64,000 nucleotides of DNA from Clostridia bacterium (GTDB lineage: Bacteria; Bacillota; Clostridia; Oscillospirales; Acutalibacteraceae): positions 62,001 through 126,000 of the forward strand of contig JAFVVQ010000014.1 of assembly GCA_017502085.1 (NCBI GenBank), given 5' to 3'. This document shows positions 55,723-63,881 of this stretch, one piece after another. Both the position numbers and the translations under genes were made by a program. Every line of letters starts with the position of its first letter. Position 1 is the stretch's first letter. The notes beneath the pieces are model-generated. The model did not search any database, was not told where the DNA came from, and saw only the letters and a list, made by a program, of their open reading frames with translations.

Positions 55723-56190
55723 TTATATAAGATCTCTGAATTTAAAAGTGACGTTGCCGTCGGTGATATCGAAGATACAGTATGCTCCTCTGCCTGTCAC
55801 CGCACCGGGATTAAGCACAAGCATACCGTCACGCATTTCATAAGCGGAAATGTGGCTGTGACCGTAGAGACAGATGTCCGCACCTTTCGATTTTGCCGTT
55901 CTGACAAGATTATCAAGGCTCTGCTCAACGTCATAAAGGTCGCCGTGAGTAATGAAAAACGTTTTGTCTCCGGCATTGAACACCTCGTAAGCCGACTTGC
56001 CCGAATCATAATCCCAGTTACCCTTGACACAGACGGATTTTACCTTTGAATCAAAGGCGGTAACGTCTTCGAAATTATCGATACCGTCGCCGAGAAAAAC
56101 GAAAAGCTGAGCTTCGTTGCGGTGCTTTGCAATGATTTTCTTGAGATTATCTTTATCGTTATGTACGTCGGATAATACAATTATTTTCAT
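55723..56190 (-). CDS. MJ0936/YfcE-type metallophosphoesterase
   Basis: The protein has 155 residues. It shows all metal motifs of the calcineurin-like fold: IVLSDVHNDKDNL (D-x-H), FLGDGIDNFE, VCVKGNWDYDS (GNxD variant), FFITHGDLYDVE and CLYGHSHISAYE. It probably hydrolyses a phosphodiester in the cytoplasm; the natural substrate of this small family is unclear. GAGGA precedes the ATG. It is divergent from the aquaporin gene. Confidence 0.93.
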   Translation of the reverse strand: MKIIVLSDVHNDKDNLKKIIAKHRNEAQLFVFLGDGIDNFEDVTAFDSKVKSVCVKGNWDYDSGKSAYEVFNAGDKTFFITHGDLYDVEQSLDNLVRTAKSKGADICLYGHSHISAYEMRDGMLVLNPGAVTGRGAYCIFDITDGNVTFKFRDLI

Positions 56191-56208
56191 AAAAAATCCT
56201 CTGATATG

Positions 56209-56237
56209 TTGATTTATTTTTCTTTTGGATATATAAT
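56209..56237 (+). promoter_or_regulatory. Sigma-A promoter of the aquaporin gene
   Basis: TTGATT (56209-56214), a 17-bp spacer and TATAAT (56232-56237), 29 bp before the ATG. Confidence 0.75.
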
Positions 56238-56266
56238 TTTATTACTAAACTAAAGGAGGAATCCGT

Positions 56267-56938
56267 ATGAACTCTGTTAAAAAGTACGTGGCGGAATTCA
56301 TCGGCACATTTGTGCTTGTGTTCTTCGCCTGCGGCACAGCAGCCGTAACAGGCTGCAAAAGCGGTGAAATCAATGCCGCTTATTTCATGACCGCCCTTGC
56401 ATTCGGTCTTGTTATCGTTGCAATGGCATACTCAATCGGCAACGTCTCGGGTTGCCATATCAACCCCGCAGTTTCAATTGCAATGCTTGTCAGCAAGAAG
56501 CTCGGCATCGTTGATTTCATCGGCTATATCGTTGCTCAGTTCGCAGGCGCAATTGCGGGCGCAGCAGCTCTGATGGGTGTTATCGGCAAGGATATGGGTC
56601 TCGGCACAAACGCTCTCTATCAGGGCGACACCGTCAAGTCACTCATCATCGAGGTCATTCTCACCTTCGTTTTCGTCATTGCCATTCTCGGCGTTACATC
56701 CAAAATTGAAAACGGTGCGGTTGCAGGTATCGTTATCGGTCTGACCCTCACTCTCGTTCACATTCTCGGCATTTTCTTCACAGGTACTTCTGTCAACCCC
56801 GCAAGAAGCTTCGGTCCCGCACTCTTTATGGGCGGCGATGCTCTGAGCTGCGTATGGGTATTCATTGTTGCGCCCCTTGTCGGCGGTGTTCTTGCCGCAC
56901 TTGTTTACGGTTTTCTTGCAGGTAAGAAGGCTGAATAA
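56267..56938 (+). CDS. MIP-family channel, aquaporin (AqpZ-like)
   Basis: The protein has 223 residues and six membrane helices. The two NPA boxes are at 66-68 (HINPAVSIA) and 177-179 (TSVNPARSFG). The selectivity arginine is R180 and H165 (LVHILG) matches the AqpZ narrow-pore histidine, so water transport is more likely than glycerol. AAGGAGG precedes the ATG. It stands alone between a promoter and a bidirectional terminator. Confidence 0.93.
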   Translation: MNSVKKYVAEFIGTFVLVFFACGTAAVTGCKSGEINAAYFMTALAFGLVIVAMAYSIGNVSGCHINPAVSIAMLVSKKLGIVDFIGYIVAQFAGAIAGAAALMGVIGKDMGLGTNALYQGDTVKSLIIEVILTFVFVIAILGVTSKIENGAVAGIVIGLTLTLVHILGIFFTGTSVNPARSFGPALFMGGDALSCVWVFIVAPLVGGVLAALVYGFLAGKKAE

Positions 56939-56960
56939 CCGTTAAATTAATTGAAACAGA

Positions 56961-57004
56961 AAAAATCTGACCGATATCAAAGGCGATATCGGTCAATTTT
57001 TTTT
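56961..57004. terminator. Bidirectional Rho-independent terminator
   Basis: TGACCGATATC (56968-56978) pairs with GATATCGGTCA (56985-56995). A T run follows at 56997-57004, and an A run precedes the stem, which gives a T run on the minus strand. It serves both the aquaporin gene and the converging epimerase gene. Confidence 0.9.
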
Positions 57005-58154
57005 AGTCATTATCTGACTTTTTGGATTTTTCTTCAAGCTTCTCTTTCTTCTTGTTGTACTTATCCTGAAGCTTTTCCTTTTCCTTATTGAACTTTTCTT
57101 CAAGTTTTTTGAGATCTTTGCTGAACTCTTTATAAGTATGTTCCTGCTTTTCTCTCTCTTTTTCATCCTCTTCTCTTTCCTGCATCCATTTGATTGTATC
57201 ACGCAAGGATTCCTCGAGAGTCATAGGATTATAGCCAAGCTCATTTTTTGCCTTGAAGCAGGAGAAATTGCAATTTTCGCAAAGCTTACGCACCGAATAC
57301 TCGTTGAGAAGCGGAGGAAGCTTGAGAGTATCGAAAATCTTCTCAATCGTGGGCAGAAGTCCGACAATAAACGATTTTTTCAGCTTGATTTTCGGGGGCT
57401 TATTGCCGCAGACAAAAGCAAGGGTTCTGATGAATTCATCAAGTGTATGTGCGTATCCGCTGAGTATGTAACATTCGCCGTTACCGCCCTTTTCGGCAGC
57501 AGCAACCATACCCTTCGCGACGTCTCTGACGTCAACGAAATTGTATCCGCCGAAATCCAACGAAACAGGGAAAAGACCCTTGAGATAAAGATTGAGCATT
57601 GTGCCGACGCTTGATGTGTTGTTATTGTCGTAAGGACCGATGCAGCAGCTCGGATGAACAACACAGATCTTGAGGTTTTCGTCTGCGCTGTCAAGAACAA
57701 ACTGCGTTGCGGATGCCTTGGATTTGGCATAAGTACCCTCAAGCAGGTCGGGATCGAATGAATCGATTTCACTGATGATATTCACATCGTCACTTGTGGG
57801 AATTGCGTCAACCGACGAGCAGAAAACAAGATTCTTTACACCGCATTTTTTGCATGCGGCAACAACGTTCTTTGTGCCTTCAAAATTGACAGCCCACACC
57901 TGCTTATCTTTTGTGCCGCTGATATCAACGATACCTGCAACGTGATAAACGGTATCTGCGCCTTCGAATGCCTGTTCGCACTGCTCAAGGTTCGTGACGT
58001 CACCCATAAACTTTTCAACGTCCATACCGTCAAAATAAGGACTGTCTGTGCGGAGAAGCAAACGCATTTTTTCGCCTCTGGATTCAAGTTCTTTGACCAG
58101 AGCAAAACCAACGTAGCCCTTGCCACCGGTGATTACGTTAAGCTTTTTTTCCAT
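57003..58154 (-). CDS. NAD-dependent epimerase/dehydratase (3-beta-HSD/flavonol-reductase-like SDR) with a charged coiled-coil tail
   Basis: The protein has 383 residues. The SDR fold is clear: NVITGGKGYVGFALVKEL, HVAGIVDISG, then CSSVDAIPTS and the YAKSK catalytic pair at about 150-154, and VHPSCCIGPYD. It is related to NSDHL/dihydroflavonol-reductase-like SDRs. The last 58 residues are almost only Lys, Glu, Asp, Asn and Gln with heptad-like spacing, a coiled coil that is not part of the fold. The substrate is unknown. AGGGGAC precedes the ATG. It is transcribed from the promoter at 58197-58225. Confidence 0.85.
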   Translation of the reverse strand: MEKKLNVITGGKGYVGFALVKELESRGEKMRLLLRTDSPYFDGMDVEKFMGDVTNLEQCEQAFEGADTVYHVAGIVDISGTKDKQVWAVNFEGTKNVVAACKKCGVKNLVFCSSVDAIPTSDDVNIISEIDSFDPDLLEGTYAKSKASATQFVLDSADENLKICVVHPSCCIGPYDNNNTSSVGTMLNLYLKGLFPVSLDFGGYNFVDVRDVAKGMVAAAEKGGNGECYILSGYAHTLDEFIRTLAFVCGNKPPKIKLKKSFIVGLLPTIEKIFDTLKLPPLLNEYSVRKLCENCNFSCFKAKNELGYNPMTLEESLRDTIKWMQEREEDEKEREKQEHTYKEFSKDLKKLEEKFNKEKEKLQDKYNKKKEKLEEKSKKSDND

Positions 58155-58171
58155 AATTGTCCCCTCTTATT

Positions 58172-58185
58172 TGCAGTAGTCTGCA
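58172..58185. promoter_or_regulatory. Short inverted repeat between promoter and start of the SDR gene
   Basis: TGCAG and CTGCA arms with a 4-base centre (58172-58185) lie between the -10 box and the ribosome binding site of the SDR gene. It could be a small operator, but a chance repeat is possible. Confidence 0.25.
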
Positions 58186-58196
58186 TATTTTTCTAT

Positions 58197-58225
58197 ATTT
58201 TAACATTATTTTAACAAAATGTCAA
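58197..58225 (-). promoter_or_regulatory. Sigma-A promoter of the SDR gene
   Basis: On the minus strand, perfect TTGACA (58220-58225), a 17-bp spacer and TAAAAT (58197-58202). Confidence 0.75.
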
Positions 58226-58270
58226 ATTTTAACCTTACATAAATAATATATATGCCTGAATATATAATCA

Positions 58271-58299
58271 TTGACATTTTTTTGGGTTTGGTGTAGAAT
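58271..58299 (+). promoter_or_regulatory. Sigma-A promoter of proS
   Basis: TTGACA (58271-58276), a 17-bp spacer and TAGAAT (58294-58299). The leader to the ATG at 58340 is only about 35 bases, too short for a T-box. Confidence 0.8.
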
Positions 58300-58339
58300 G
58301 TTCTGTGTTTAAATTATAGATAGTAAAGAGGTTTCAGCT

Positions 58340-60058
58340 ATGAAAATTGACAAGCTTTGCGGTGAAAGATTCAAAGAAAAGCCCTCGGATTGCGTCATTG
58401 ACAGCCACGCTCTGATGCTCCGCGGCGGATATATGAAGGGCGTTGCAAACGGCATCTATTCTTCATTTATGCCCCTGAAAAGAATCACCAGAAAAATCGA
58501 AAACATTATCAGAGAAGAAATGGATGCTATCGACGGTCAGGAAGTCCAGTTCCCCGTTGTTATGCCCGCATCTCTCTGGAGCGAATCGGGCAGATACGAA
58601 AGCATCGGCAGTGAGCTTATGAGACTCAAGGACAGAAACGATACTCCCATGGTTCTCGGTATGACTCACGAAGAAGCAGCCGTTCAGCTTGTTCGTGAAT
58701 ATGCAAACACCTACACCAGATATCCCTTTATGATTTATCAGGTGCAGACAAAATTCCGTGACGAAGCAAGACCCAGAGGCGGTCTCATCCGTGTGCGTGA
58801 ATTCACAATGAAGGACGCTTACTCCTTCCACACCTCTCAGGAAGACCTTGAGAGATATTACGACATCTGTTATAAAGCATATGAGCGCATCTTCGCAAGA
58901 GCAGGTATCCCCGACGTTATCACCGTTGCATCAGACAGCGGTATGATGGGCGGCAGCATCTCTCACGAATATATGCTCCTCACTCCTATCGGCGAGGATT
59001 CAATCGCAGTCTGCTCCGAATGCGATTACAGAGCAAATATGGAAGCTGCAGAGAGCATCATCGTCAACGAAATCAGCGGCGAATCAAAGGCTCTCGAACT
59101 TGTTCATACTCCCGATATCCACACTATCGAAGATATCTGCAACTTCCTCAAGACTCCTCTCGAGGAATCCTGCAAGGCGGTTGTTTATCAGAAGAATATG
59201 ACCGACGAATACGTGGTCATTTTCGTACGCGGTGACCTTGACATCAACGAAACAAAGCTCACAAACTACCTCGGCGAAGCCGTTCATCCCGCAGTTATCA
59301 CAGAGGATTGCGGTCTCTTCGCAGGCTTCATCGGTCCCGTAGGTATGGACAGCGAAAAGTTCACCGTTCTCTACGATACTTCACTCAGAAACACTCATAA
59401 TCTCTCCTGCGGTGCAAACAAGTTTGACTATCATTACACAGGTCTTTGCATCAGCCGTGACGTCGGCGACGTTGAGTACGTTGACCTTGCAAAAATCAAG
59501 GAAGGCGGCATCTGCCCCAAGTGCGGCAAACCCGCCATCACTATCTCAAGAGGTATCGAAGTCGGCAATATCTTCCAGCTCGGCACAAAATACACGAAGT
59601 CAATGGGTATGCAGTATCTTGACAAGGAAGGCAACCTTCAGTATCCCATTATGGGCTGCTACGGTATCGGCGTCGGCAGACTTGCAGCATCCGTCTGCGA
59701 GGCTCACCACGACGAATACGGCCCCATCTGGCCGATGAGCATCGCTCCCTGGCACGTTCAGGTATGCTGCCTGAGAGCCGATGACGAGGAGTGCAAGGGC
59801 GTTTCCGATTCACTCTATCAGCAGATGCTTGACGAGAGAATGGAAGTTATCTATGATGACAGAAACATCCGCCCCGGCGCAATGTTCTCGGACGCTGACC
59901 TTCTCGGCGTTCCCGTCAGAGTTATCGTCAGCCCCAGAAACCTCAAGGAAGGCGTTTGCGAAATCGTTACAAGAGATAAGTCAATCAGCCTCAAGGTTGA
60001 AACCGAAAAGGTTATCGAAACCGTCAAGGGCATCATCGCAGAAGGACTCAAGTTCTGA
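58340..60058 (+). CDS. proS: Prolyl-tRNA synthetase, bacterial type with INS editing domain
   Basis: The protein has 572 residues, a normal bacterial length. Class II motifs: motif 1 region (QEVQFPVVMPASLW), motif 2 (TKFRDEARPRGGLIRVREF near 137-155), the INS (editing) insertion at about 230-390, and motif 3 (GCYGIGVGRL near 440). The anticodon-binding domain follows (APWHVQVCCLRADDE, VPVRVIVSPRNL). A Cys-x2-Cys pair (CPKCGKP) sits just after the INS domain. It charges tRNA-Pro in the cytoplasm. AGAGG precedes the ATG. It has its own promoter and terminator. Confidence 0.97.
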   Translation: MKIDKLCGERFKEKPSDCVIDSHALMLRGGYMKGVANGIYSSFMPLKRITRKIENIIREEMDAIDGQEVQFPVVMPASLWSESGRYESIGSELMRLKDRNDTPMVLGMTHEEAAVQLVREYANTYTRYPFMIYQVQTKFRDEARPRGGLIRVREFTMKDAYSFHTSQEDLERYYDICYKAYERIFARAGIPDVITVASDSGMMGGSISHEYMLLTPIGEDSIAVCSECDYRANMEAAESIIVNEISGESKALELVHTPDIHTIEDICNFLKTPLEESCKAVVYQKNMTDEYVVIFVRGDLDINETKLTNYLGEAVHPAVITEDCGLFAGFIGPVGMDSEKFTVLYDTSLRNTHNLSCGANKFDYHYTGLCISRDVGDVEYVDLAKIKEGGICPKCGKPAITISRGIEVGNIFQLGTKYTKSMGMQYLDKEGNLQYPIMGCYGIGVGRLAASVCEAHHDEYGPIWPMSIAPWHVQVCCLRADDEECKGVSDSLYQQMLDERMEVIYDDRNIRPGAMFSDADLLGVPVRVIVSPRNLKEGVCEIVTRDKSISLKVETEKVIETVKGIIAEGLKF

Positions 60059-60070
60059 TTATAAAAGTTC

Positions 60071-60099
60071 AAGGGACTGCAGACGCAGTCCCTTTTTTC
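60071..60099 (+). terminator. Rho-independent terminator of proS
   Basis: AAGGGACTGC (60071-60080), loop AGAC, GCAGTCCCTT (60085-60094) and a T run to 60099. Confidence 0.95.
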
Positions 60100-60109
60100 A
60101 TTGCCATTG

Positions 60110-60275
60110 CAAATTATGAACTTTTCACTATTCACTCAAGTTGCTTTTCACTTATAATCAGGTGCGGACAGAGTCCGCCCTTAACTCTTCACTATTCACT
60201 CTTCACTATTCACTAAAAATGGGTGTGGGCAAAGCCCACCCTTAACTTTTCACTCTTCACTTTTCACTATTCACT
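60110..60275. repeat. Interspersed palindromic repeat element, copy 1
   Basis: The 166-bp stretch between the two terminators holds no gene. It consists of TTCACT-type heptad tracts (60119-60136, 60186-60216, 60247-60275) alternating with two hairpins: GCGGAC-AGA-GTCCGC inside a 31-base unit (60156-60186), and GGGTGTGGGC-aaa-GCCCACCC (60221-60240). The 31-base unit occurs again, identical and in the same orientation, at 62020-62050, and the second hairpin recurs with one change at 62119-62145. Confidence 0.85.
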
Positions 60276-60303
60276 AAAAAAGGGGTTGCATCCGCAACCC
60301 CTT
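60276..60303 (-). terminator. Rho-independent terminator of the uxuA-eda-kdgK operon
   Basis: On the minus strand AAGGGGTTGC (60303-60294), loop GGAT, GCAACCCCTT (60289-60280), then a T run to 60276. It lies 6 bases after the kdgK stop. Confidence 0.92.
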
Positions 60304-60308
60304 AATCT

Positions 60309-61331
60309 TTATCTCTGAACTCTGCCCGAACCGTCGCCGCCTGCAAGTTTTTCAACTTCCTTGACGCTGACTCTGTTGAAGTCACCCTCGATTGAATGCT
60401 TGAGTGCCGATGCGGCAACCGCAAATTCAATCGCTGACTGCGAATCCTTACCGCTGAGAAGTGCATAAATCAGACCTGCGCCGAAGCTGTCGCCGCCGCC
60501 GACTCTGTCAACGATATGAAGATGATATTCCTTTGAGAAGCAATAGTTCTCGCCGTCATAAAGCATAGCCGCCCAGTCGTTATCGTTGGCGGAAATCGAT
60601 GAACGCAGAGTGATTGCAACCTTCTCGAAACCGAACTTATCGGCAAGCTGTTTTGCAACGGACTTGTAGCCGTCTTTATTGAGTTTGCCGCCGTAAATAT
60701 CGGTATTTTCAGCTTCGATGCCGAAAACGTCCTTCGCATCTTCTTCGTTGGAGATGCAGACGTCAACATATTTGCAAAGCTCGGTCATCGCTTCTCTTGC
60801 CTCTGCTCTTGTCCAGAGTTTGCCTCTGTAATTGAGGTCGCAGGAGATTCTGACTCCCCTCGCCTTTGCGGCTTCACAAGCCTGTTTGCAGATTTCAACA
60901 AGATTCTTGCCGAGCGCGGGAGTGATACCCGTGAAATGGAACCAGTCAGCACCCTCAAAGATTGCATCCCAGTCGAAATCGGAGGGAGATGCCTCCTGAA
61001 TTGCGGAATGTGCTCTGTCATAGATGCAGACCGAACCTCTCTGCGATGCGCCTTTTTCAAGGAAATAGATACCAACTCTGTCGCCGCCTCTGACGATTTT
61101 GCTTGTGTCAACACCGAAATAACGGAGCGAATCAACTGCCGCCTGACCGATTGCGTGGTCGGGAAGCTTCGTTACGTAGACGGAATCCATACCGAAGTTT
61201 GCGAGTGAAACGGAAACGTTTGCTTCACCGCCGCCGAAGGTTGCCTGAAGCTGGTCATCCTGAAAGAAGCGGTAATATCCGTTGGGTGCAAGGCGAAGCA
61301 TAATTTCGCCGAAAGTAATAACTCTTGCCAT
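60309..61331 (-). CDS. kdgK: 2-keto-3-deoxygluconate kinase (PfkB family)
   Basis: The protein has 340 residues from the ATG at 61331, with AGGAGG upstream and a one-base TAATG overlap with eda; the frame is open further upstream inside eda. PfkB signatures: FGEIMLRLAPNG, FGGGEANVSVSLANFG near the N-terminus, and DRVGGGDSFGAGLIYALL with the catalytic Asp. It also has the YDRAHSAIQEASPSDFDW segment of KDG kinases. It phosphorylates 2-keto-3-deoxygluconate to KDPG, the substrate of the aldolase encoded just upstream. Confidence 0.92.
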   Translation of the reverse strand: MARVITFGEIMLRLAPNGYYRFFQDDQLQATFGGGEANVSVSLANFGMDSVYVTKLPDHAIGQAAVDSLRYFGVDTSKIVRGGDRVGIYFLEKGASQRGSVCIYDRAHSAIQEASPSDFDWDAIFEGADWFHFTGITPALGKNLVEICKQACEAAKARGVRISCDLNYRGKLWTRAEAREAMTELCKYVDVCISNEEDAKDVFGIEAENTDIYGGKLNKDGYKSVAKQLADKFGFEKVAITLRSSISANDNDWAAMLYDGENYCFSKEYHLHIVDRVGGGDSFGAGLIYALLSGKDSQSAIEFAVAASALKHSIEGDFNRVSVKEVEKLAGGDGSGRVQR

Positions 61332-61972
61332 TATTTTCTTGCCTCCTTGACGATTTCGACAGATTTCTTGCAAAGGTCGATGATTTCGTCCCATTTCTGA
61401 TTGTCGATAAGGTCAGCGGTTACCATATATGAGCCGCCGCAAGCCGCAATGACGGGACAGGAAATGTATTCGCCGAGATTCTTGAGTGAGATACCGCCCG
61501 TGGGCATAACCTTGAACATCGGGAACGGAGCACTCATTGCCTTGATTTTTGAAAGACCGCCCGACTGCTCTGCAGGGAAGAACTTCAGCACGTCGAGACC
61601 GAGTCTGTAAGCGGTGTGATAATCCGTGGGAGTGGTGCATCCCGCATAAATCGGAACGTTTTTGCTCTGACAGTATTTAACGATTTCTTCATCGAGACCG
61701 GGAGTTACGATGAACTTTGCACCTGCCTCGATTGCTTCGTCAACCTGAGCGGTTGTGAGAACCGTTCCCGCACCGACAAGCATTTCGGGAACGTTTTCGC
61801 TCATAAGTCTGATAGCGGTTGCCGCACCCGCCGCACGGAAGGTAACCTCCGCAACGGGAACACCGCCCTCAACGAGAGCCTTTGCGAGAGCAACGGAATC
61901 TCTCTCGGGGTTATTGAGCTTGATAACGGGTACAACGCCGATTGACATTATTTTTTCTGAAATTGCATTCAT
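61331..61972 (-). CDS. eda: KDPG/KHG aldolase
   Basis: The protein has 213 residues. Class I aldolase features are clear: VVPVIKLN, E42 in AEVTFR, LVGAGTVLT, PGLDEEIVKYC and the Schiff-base lysine K130 in LDVLKFFPAEQSGG. It splits 2-keto-3-deoxy-6-phosphogluconate into pyruvate and glyceraldehyde 3-phosphate. AAAGGAG precedes the ATG. It is coupled to kdgK and follows uxuA after a 196-bp repeat stretch. Confidence 0.96.
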   Translation of the reverse strand: MNAISEKIMSIGVVPVIKLNNPERDSVALAKALVEGGVPVAEVTFRAAGAATAIRLMSENVPEMLVGAGTVLTTAQVDEAIEAGAKFIVTPGLDEEIVKYCQSKNVPIYAGCTTPTDYHTAYRLGLDVLKFFPAEQSGGLSKIKAMSAPFPMFKVMPTGGISLKNLGEYISCPVIAACGGSYMVTADLIDNQKWDEIIDLCKKSVEIVKEARK

Positions 61973-61984
61973 AACGATTCTCCT

Positions 61985-62168
61985 TTTTCAGATTAATTGC
62001 TGTTGAAATTATTCACTAAAATCAGGTGCGGACAGAGTCCGCCCTTAACTTTTCACTCTTCACTCAGATTGCTTTTCATTTTATTACGGGACGTCGGGTC
62101 GCCGTCCCCTACAAAATCGGGTGTGGGCAACGCCCACCCTTAACTATTCACTTTTCACTCTTCACTTT
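61985..62168. repeat. Interspersed palindromic repeat element, copy 2
   Basis: Between uxuA and eda. It has three hairpins: the 31-base unit with GCGGAC-AGA-GTCCGC (62020-62050), GGGACG-n9-CGTCCC (62088-62108), and GGGTGTGGGC-aac-GCCCACCC (62119-62140), again separated by TTCACT-type tracts. The last TTCACT tract runs into the uxuA stop codon (62169-62171). No gene is seen in it. Confidence 0.85.
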
Positions 62169-63218
62169 TCACTTGACAAGTGCTTTCTCACAAGCCTCGA
62201 ACAGACCGTTGATATAGGTCGCACCGAGCGCTCTGTCATAGAGACCGTAGCCGGGTTTACCCGTTTCGCCCCAGATCATTCTGCCGTGGTCGGGTCTGAC
62301 GTAACCGTCAAAGCCAGTCTCGACGAGTGCCTTTGTGACCTCATACATATCAATGCTTCCGCAGGATGAAAGGTGACCCTGCTCCTCAAAGCTGCCGTCG
62401 GGAAGAATGAGAACGTTTCTCATATGCATAAACGCGATTCTGTCCATCGCACTGTATTTTCGAACCATGGCAACGGTATCGTTTGATGCGGCGCAACCGA
62501 GAGAACCCGTGCAGAGACAGAGGCTGTTTGCGGGGGAATCAACGATAGCGAGCATTCTGTCGAGATTTTCTTCATTGGTGATGATTCTCGGCAGACCGAA
62601 AATGGGATAAGGCGGGTCGTCGGGATGAATCGCCATTCTCACACCGCATTCTTCGGCAACGGGGATAACTTTCTTAAGGAATTTCTCAAGGTTTGCCCAG
62701 AGACCTTCTTCACCGATTTCGCCGTAGGCACTGATAAGCTCTCTGACCTCATCCTGGGTGTAGCTTGAATCCCAGCCGGGAAGATGGATATCATCCTTGA
62801 GCGGATCAAGACCCTTCATCTGCTCCCAGTACATAACGAGACTCGTTGAGCCGTCGGGAGCTTTTTTATCAAGCTGAGTGCGTGTCCAGTCAAAAACGGG
62901 CATAAAGTTATATGTGACACACTTGACGCCGTACTTTGCACAGCGGCGGATATTTTCGCAGTAAACGTCGAGAAGCTTATCAACCTCTCCTCTGCCGAGT
63001 TTGATATCCTCGTGAACGGGAATGGACTCAACAACATCGAAAACAAGACCGTTTTCTTCACACTGCTGCTTCATTTTTGCGATGCTTTCTTCAGGCCAGA
63101 CTTCACCGGGTTTAACGTCGTAAACCGCACTGACGATGCTGTGCATATTGGGAATCTGACGGATATATTCAAGTGAAATGGGGTCGGATTCGCCGTACCA
63201 ACGGAATGACATTTTCAT
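62169..63218 (-). CDS. uxuA: D-mannonate dehydratase
   Basis: The protein has 349 residues from the ATG at 63218 (AGGAGG site). It shows the UxuA signature set: [12 protein letters not shown], the [19 protein letters not shown] barrel strand, [18 protein letters not shown] with metal-binding His/Asp, [16 protein letters not shown] and [14 protein letters not shown]. It dehydrates D-mannonate to 2-keto-3-deoxygluconate in glucuronate breakdown. It is the first gene of an operon with eda and kdgK, so mannonate to pyruvate and triose phosphate is complete. No uxaC or uxuB is in the window. Confidence 0.97.
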   Translation of the reverse strand: MKMSFRWYGESDPISLEYIRQIPNMHSIVSAVYDVKPGEVWPEESIAKMKQQCEENGLVFDVVESIPVHEDIKLGRGEVDKLLDVYCENIRRCAKYGVKCVTYNFMPVFDWTRTQLDKKAPDGSTSLVMYWEQMKGLDPLKDDIHLPGWDSSYTQDEVRELISAYGEIGEEGLWANLEKFLKKVIPVAEECGVRMAIHPDDPPYPIFGLPRIITNEENLDRMLAIVDSPANSLCLCTGSLGCAASNDTVAMVRKYSAMDRIAFMHMRNVLILPDGSFEEQGHLSSCGSIDMYEVTKALVETGFDGYVRPDHGRMIWGETGKPGYGLYDRALGATYINGLFEACEKALVK

Positions 63219-63276
63219 ATTATTTTCCTCCTGAGGGATTTCGGGCAACGGAACATTGCCGTTCTATGACAGAATA

Positions 63277-63305
63277 ATTATACCATAACGTTTTTGCAAT
63301 ATCAA
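63277..63305 (-). promoter_or_regulatory. Sigma-A promoter of uxuA with extended -10
   Basis: On the minus strand TTGATA (63300-63305), a 17-bp spacer and TATAAT (63277-63282), with TGG before the -10. A GGCAA...TTGCC inverted repeat lies in the leader near 63244-63261 and may bind a regulator (weak). Confidence 0.8.
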
Positions 63306-63342
63306 TAAATTATTTGTTAAATCGGCTATTTATTTATTATTA

Positions 63343-63371
63343 TTGATTTGGCGAAAAAACAGTGATATAAT
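63343..63371 (+). promoter_or_regulatory. Sigma-A promoter of the PH-domain gene
   Basis: TTGATT (63343-63348), a 17-bp spacer and TATAAT (63366-63371), 32 bp before the ATG. Confidence 0.8.
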
Positions 63372-63403
63372 AAAAGAAAAGCACAGTATGGGAGGCAATT
63401 AAA

Positions 63404-63775
63404 ATGATTGATTTTCAGAACCCCGAGCATATCAGACTGCACGAGACAAAAGACGATTTTTCAAAGATAACGGATCCGATTCTCATTGACGGCGAAGATA
63501 TTGAGGCTTGTTATAAATCGGTGCGTGACGGCATCGTTTTCACCAACAAGAGAATGATTGTTATCAGCGTTGAGGGCGTGACGGGCAAAAGAAAGAACAT
63601 CACTTCCCTGCCCTATAACAGAATCCAGACCTTCTCGGTTGAAACCTCCGGTGTTTTCGACCTCGATACGCATCTTGAACTGTGGTTCAGCGGACTCGGA
63701 AAGATTAATCTTGAATTCTCGGGTCATACCGACGTCAGAAAGGTCTGCAGACTCATCAGTAACCACGCATTATAA
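63404..63775 (+). CDS. Bacterial PH-domain (bPH) protein
   Basis: The protein has 123 residues. A beta-barrel pattern in the order VRDGIVFTNKRMIVISVEG, KKRNITSLPYNRIQTFSVE and LELWFSGLGKINLEFSG, then a final helix (VRKVCRLISNHAL), matches the bPH family of small cytoplasmic proteins. The function of the family is unknown. GGGAGG precedes the ATG. It is a single gene diverging from uxuA. Confidence 0.85.
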   Translation: MIDFQNPEHIRLHETKDDFSKITDPILIDGEDIEACYKSVRDGIVFTNKRMIVISVEGVTGKRKNITSLPYNRIQTFSVETSGVFDLDTHLELWFSGLGKINLEFSGHTDVRKVCRLISNHAL

Positions 63776-63798
63776 TTTTAATATCGCAGAAAAAATTC

Positions 63799-63840
63799 AA
63801 GCGACCTGCACGGGATTTTCACCTTTGCAAGTCGCTTTTC
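63799..63840 (+). terminator. Probable Rho-independent terminator of the PH-domain gene
   Basis: AAGCGAC-C-TGCA (63799-63810) pairs with TGCA-A-GTCGCTT (63826-63837) around a 15-base loop, followed by TT. The long loop and internal mismatch make it weaker. An A run upstream of the stem gives a T run on the other strand. Confidence 0.6.
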
Positions 63841-63881
63841 ATTTATTACGTTTCTTTTGTTCTTCGCTCACCTGAGTCGAG

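Noticed and set aside
58300..58339. T-box or other riboswitch before proS
   Set aside because: The leader is only about 35 bases long after the predicted transcription start and has no specifier stem or T-box sequence.
60119..60275. TTCACT tracts as a CRISPR array
   Set aside because: Units are short and irregular, there are no 25-40 base unique spacers and no cas genes in the window.
60309..61394. Longer kdgK starting at 61394
   Set aside because: The extra residues lie inside the 3' end of eda. The ATG at 61331 has an AGGAGG site and begins at the conserved N-terminus.
63283..63299. Catabolite-responsive (cre) site in the uxuA promoter spacer
   Set aside because: The CG-centred sequence matches only the inner positions of the consensus and misses both ends.
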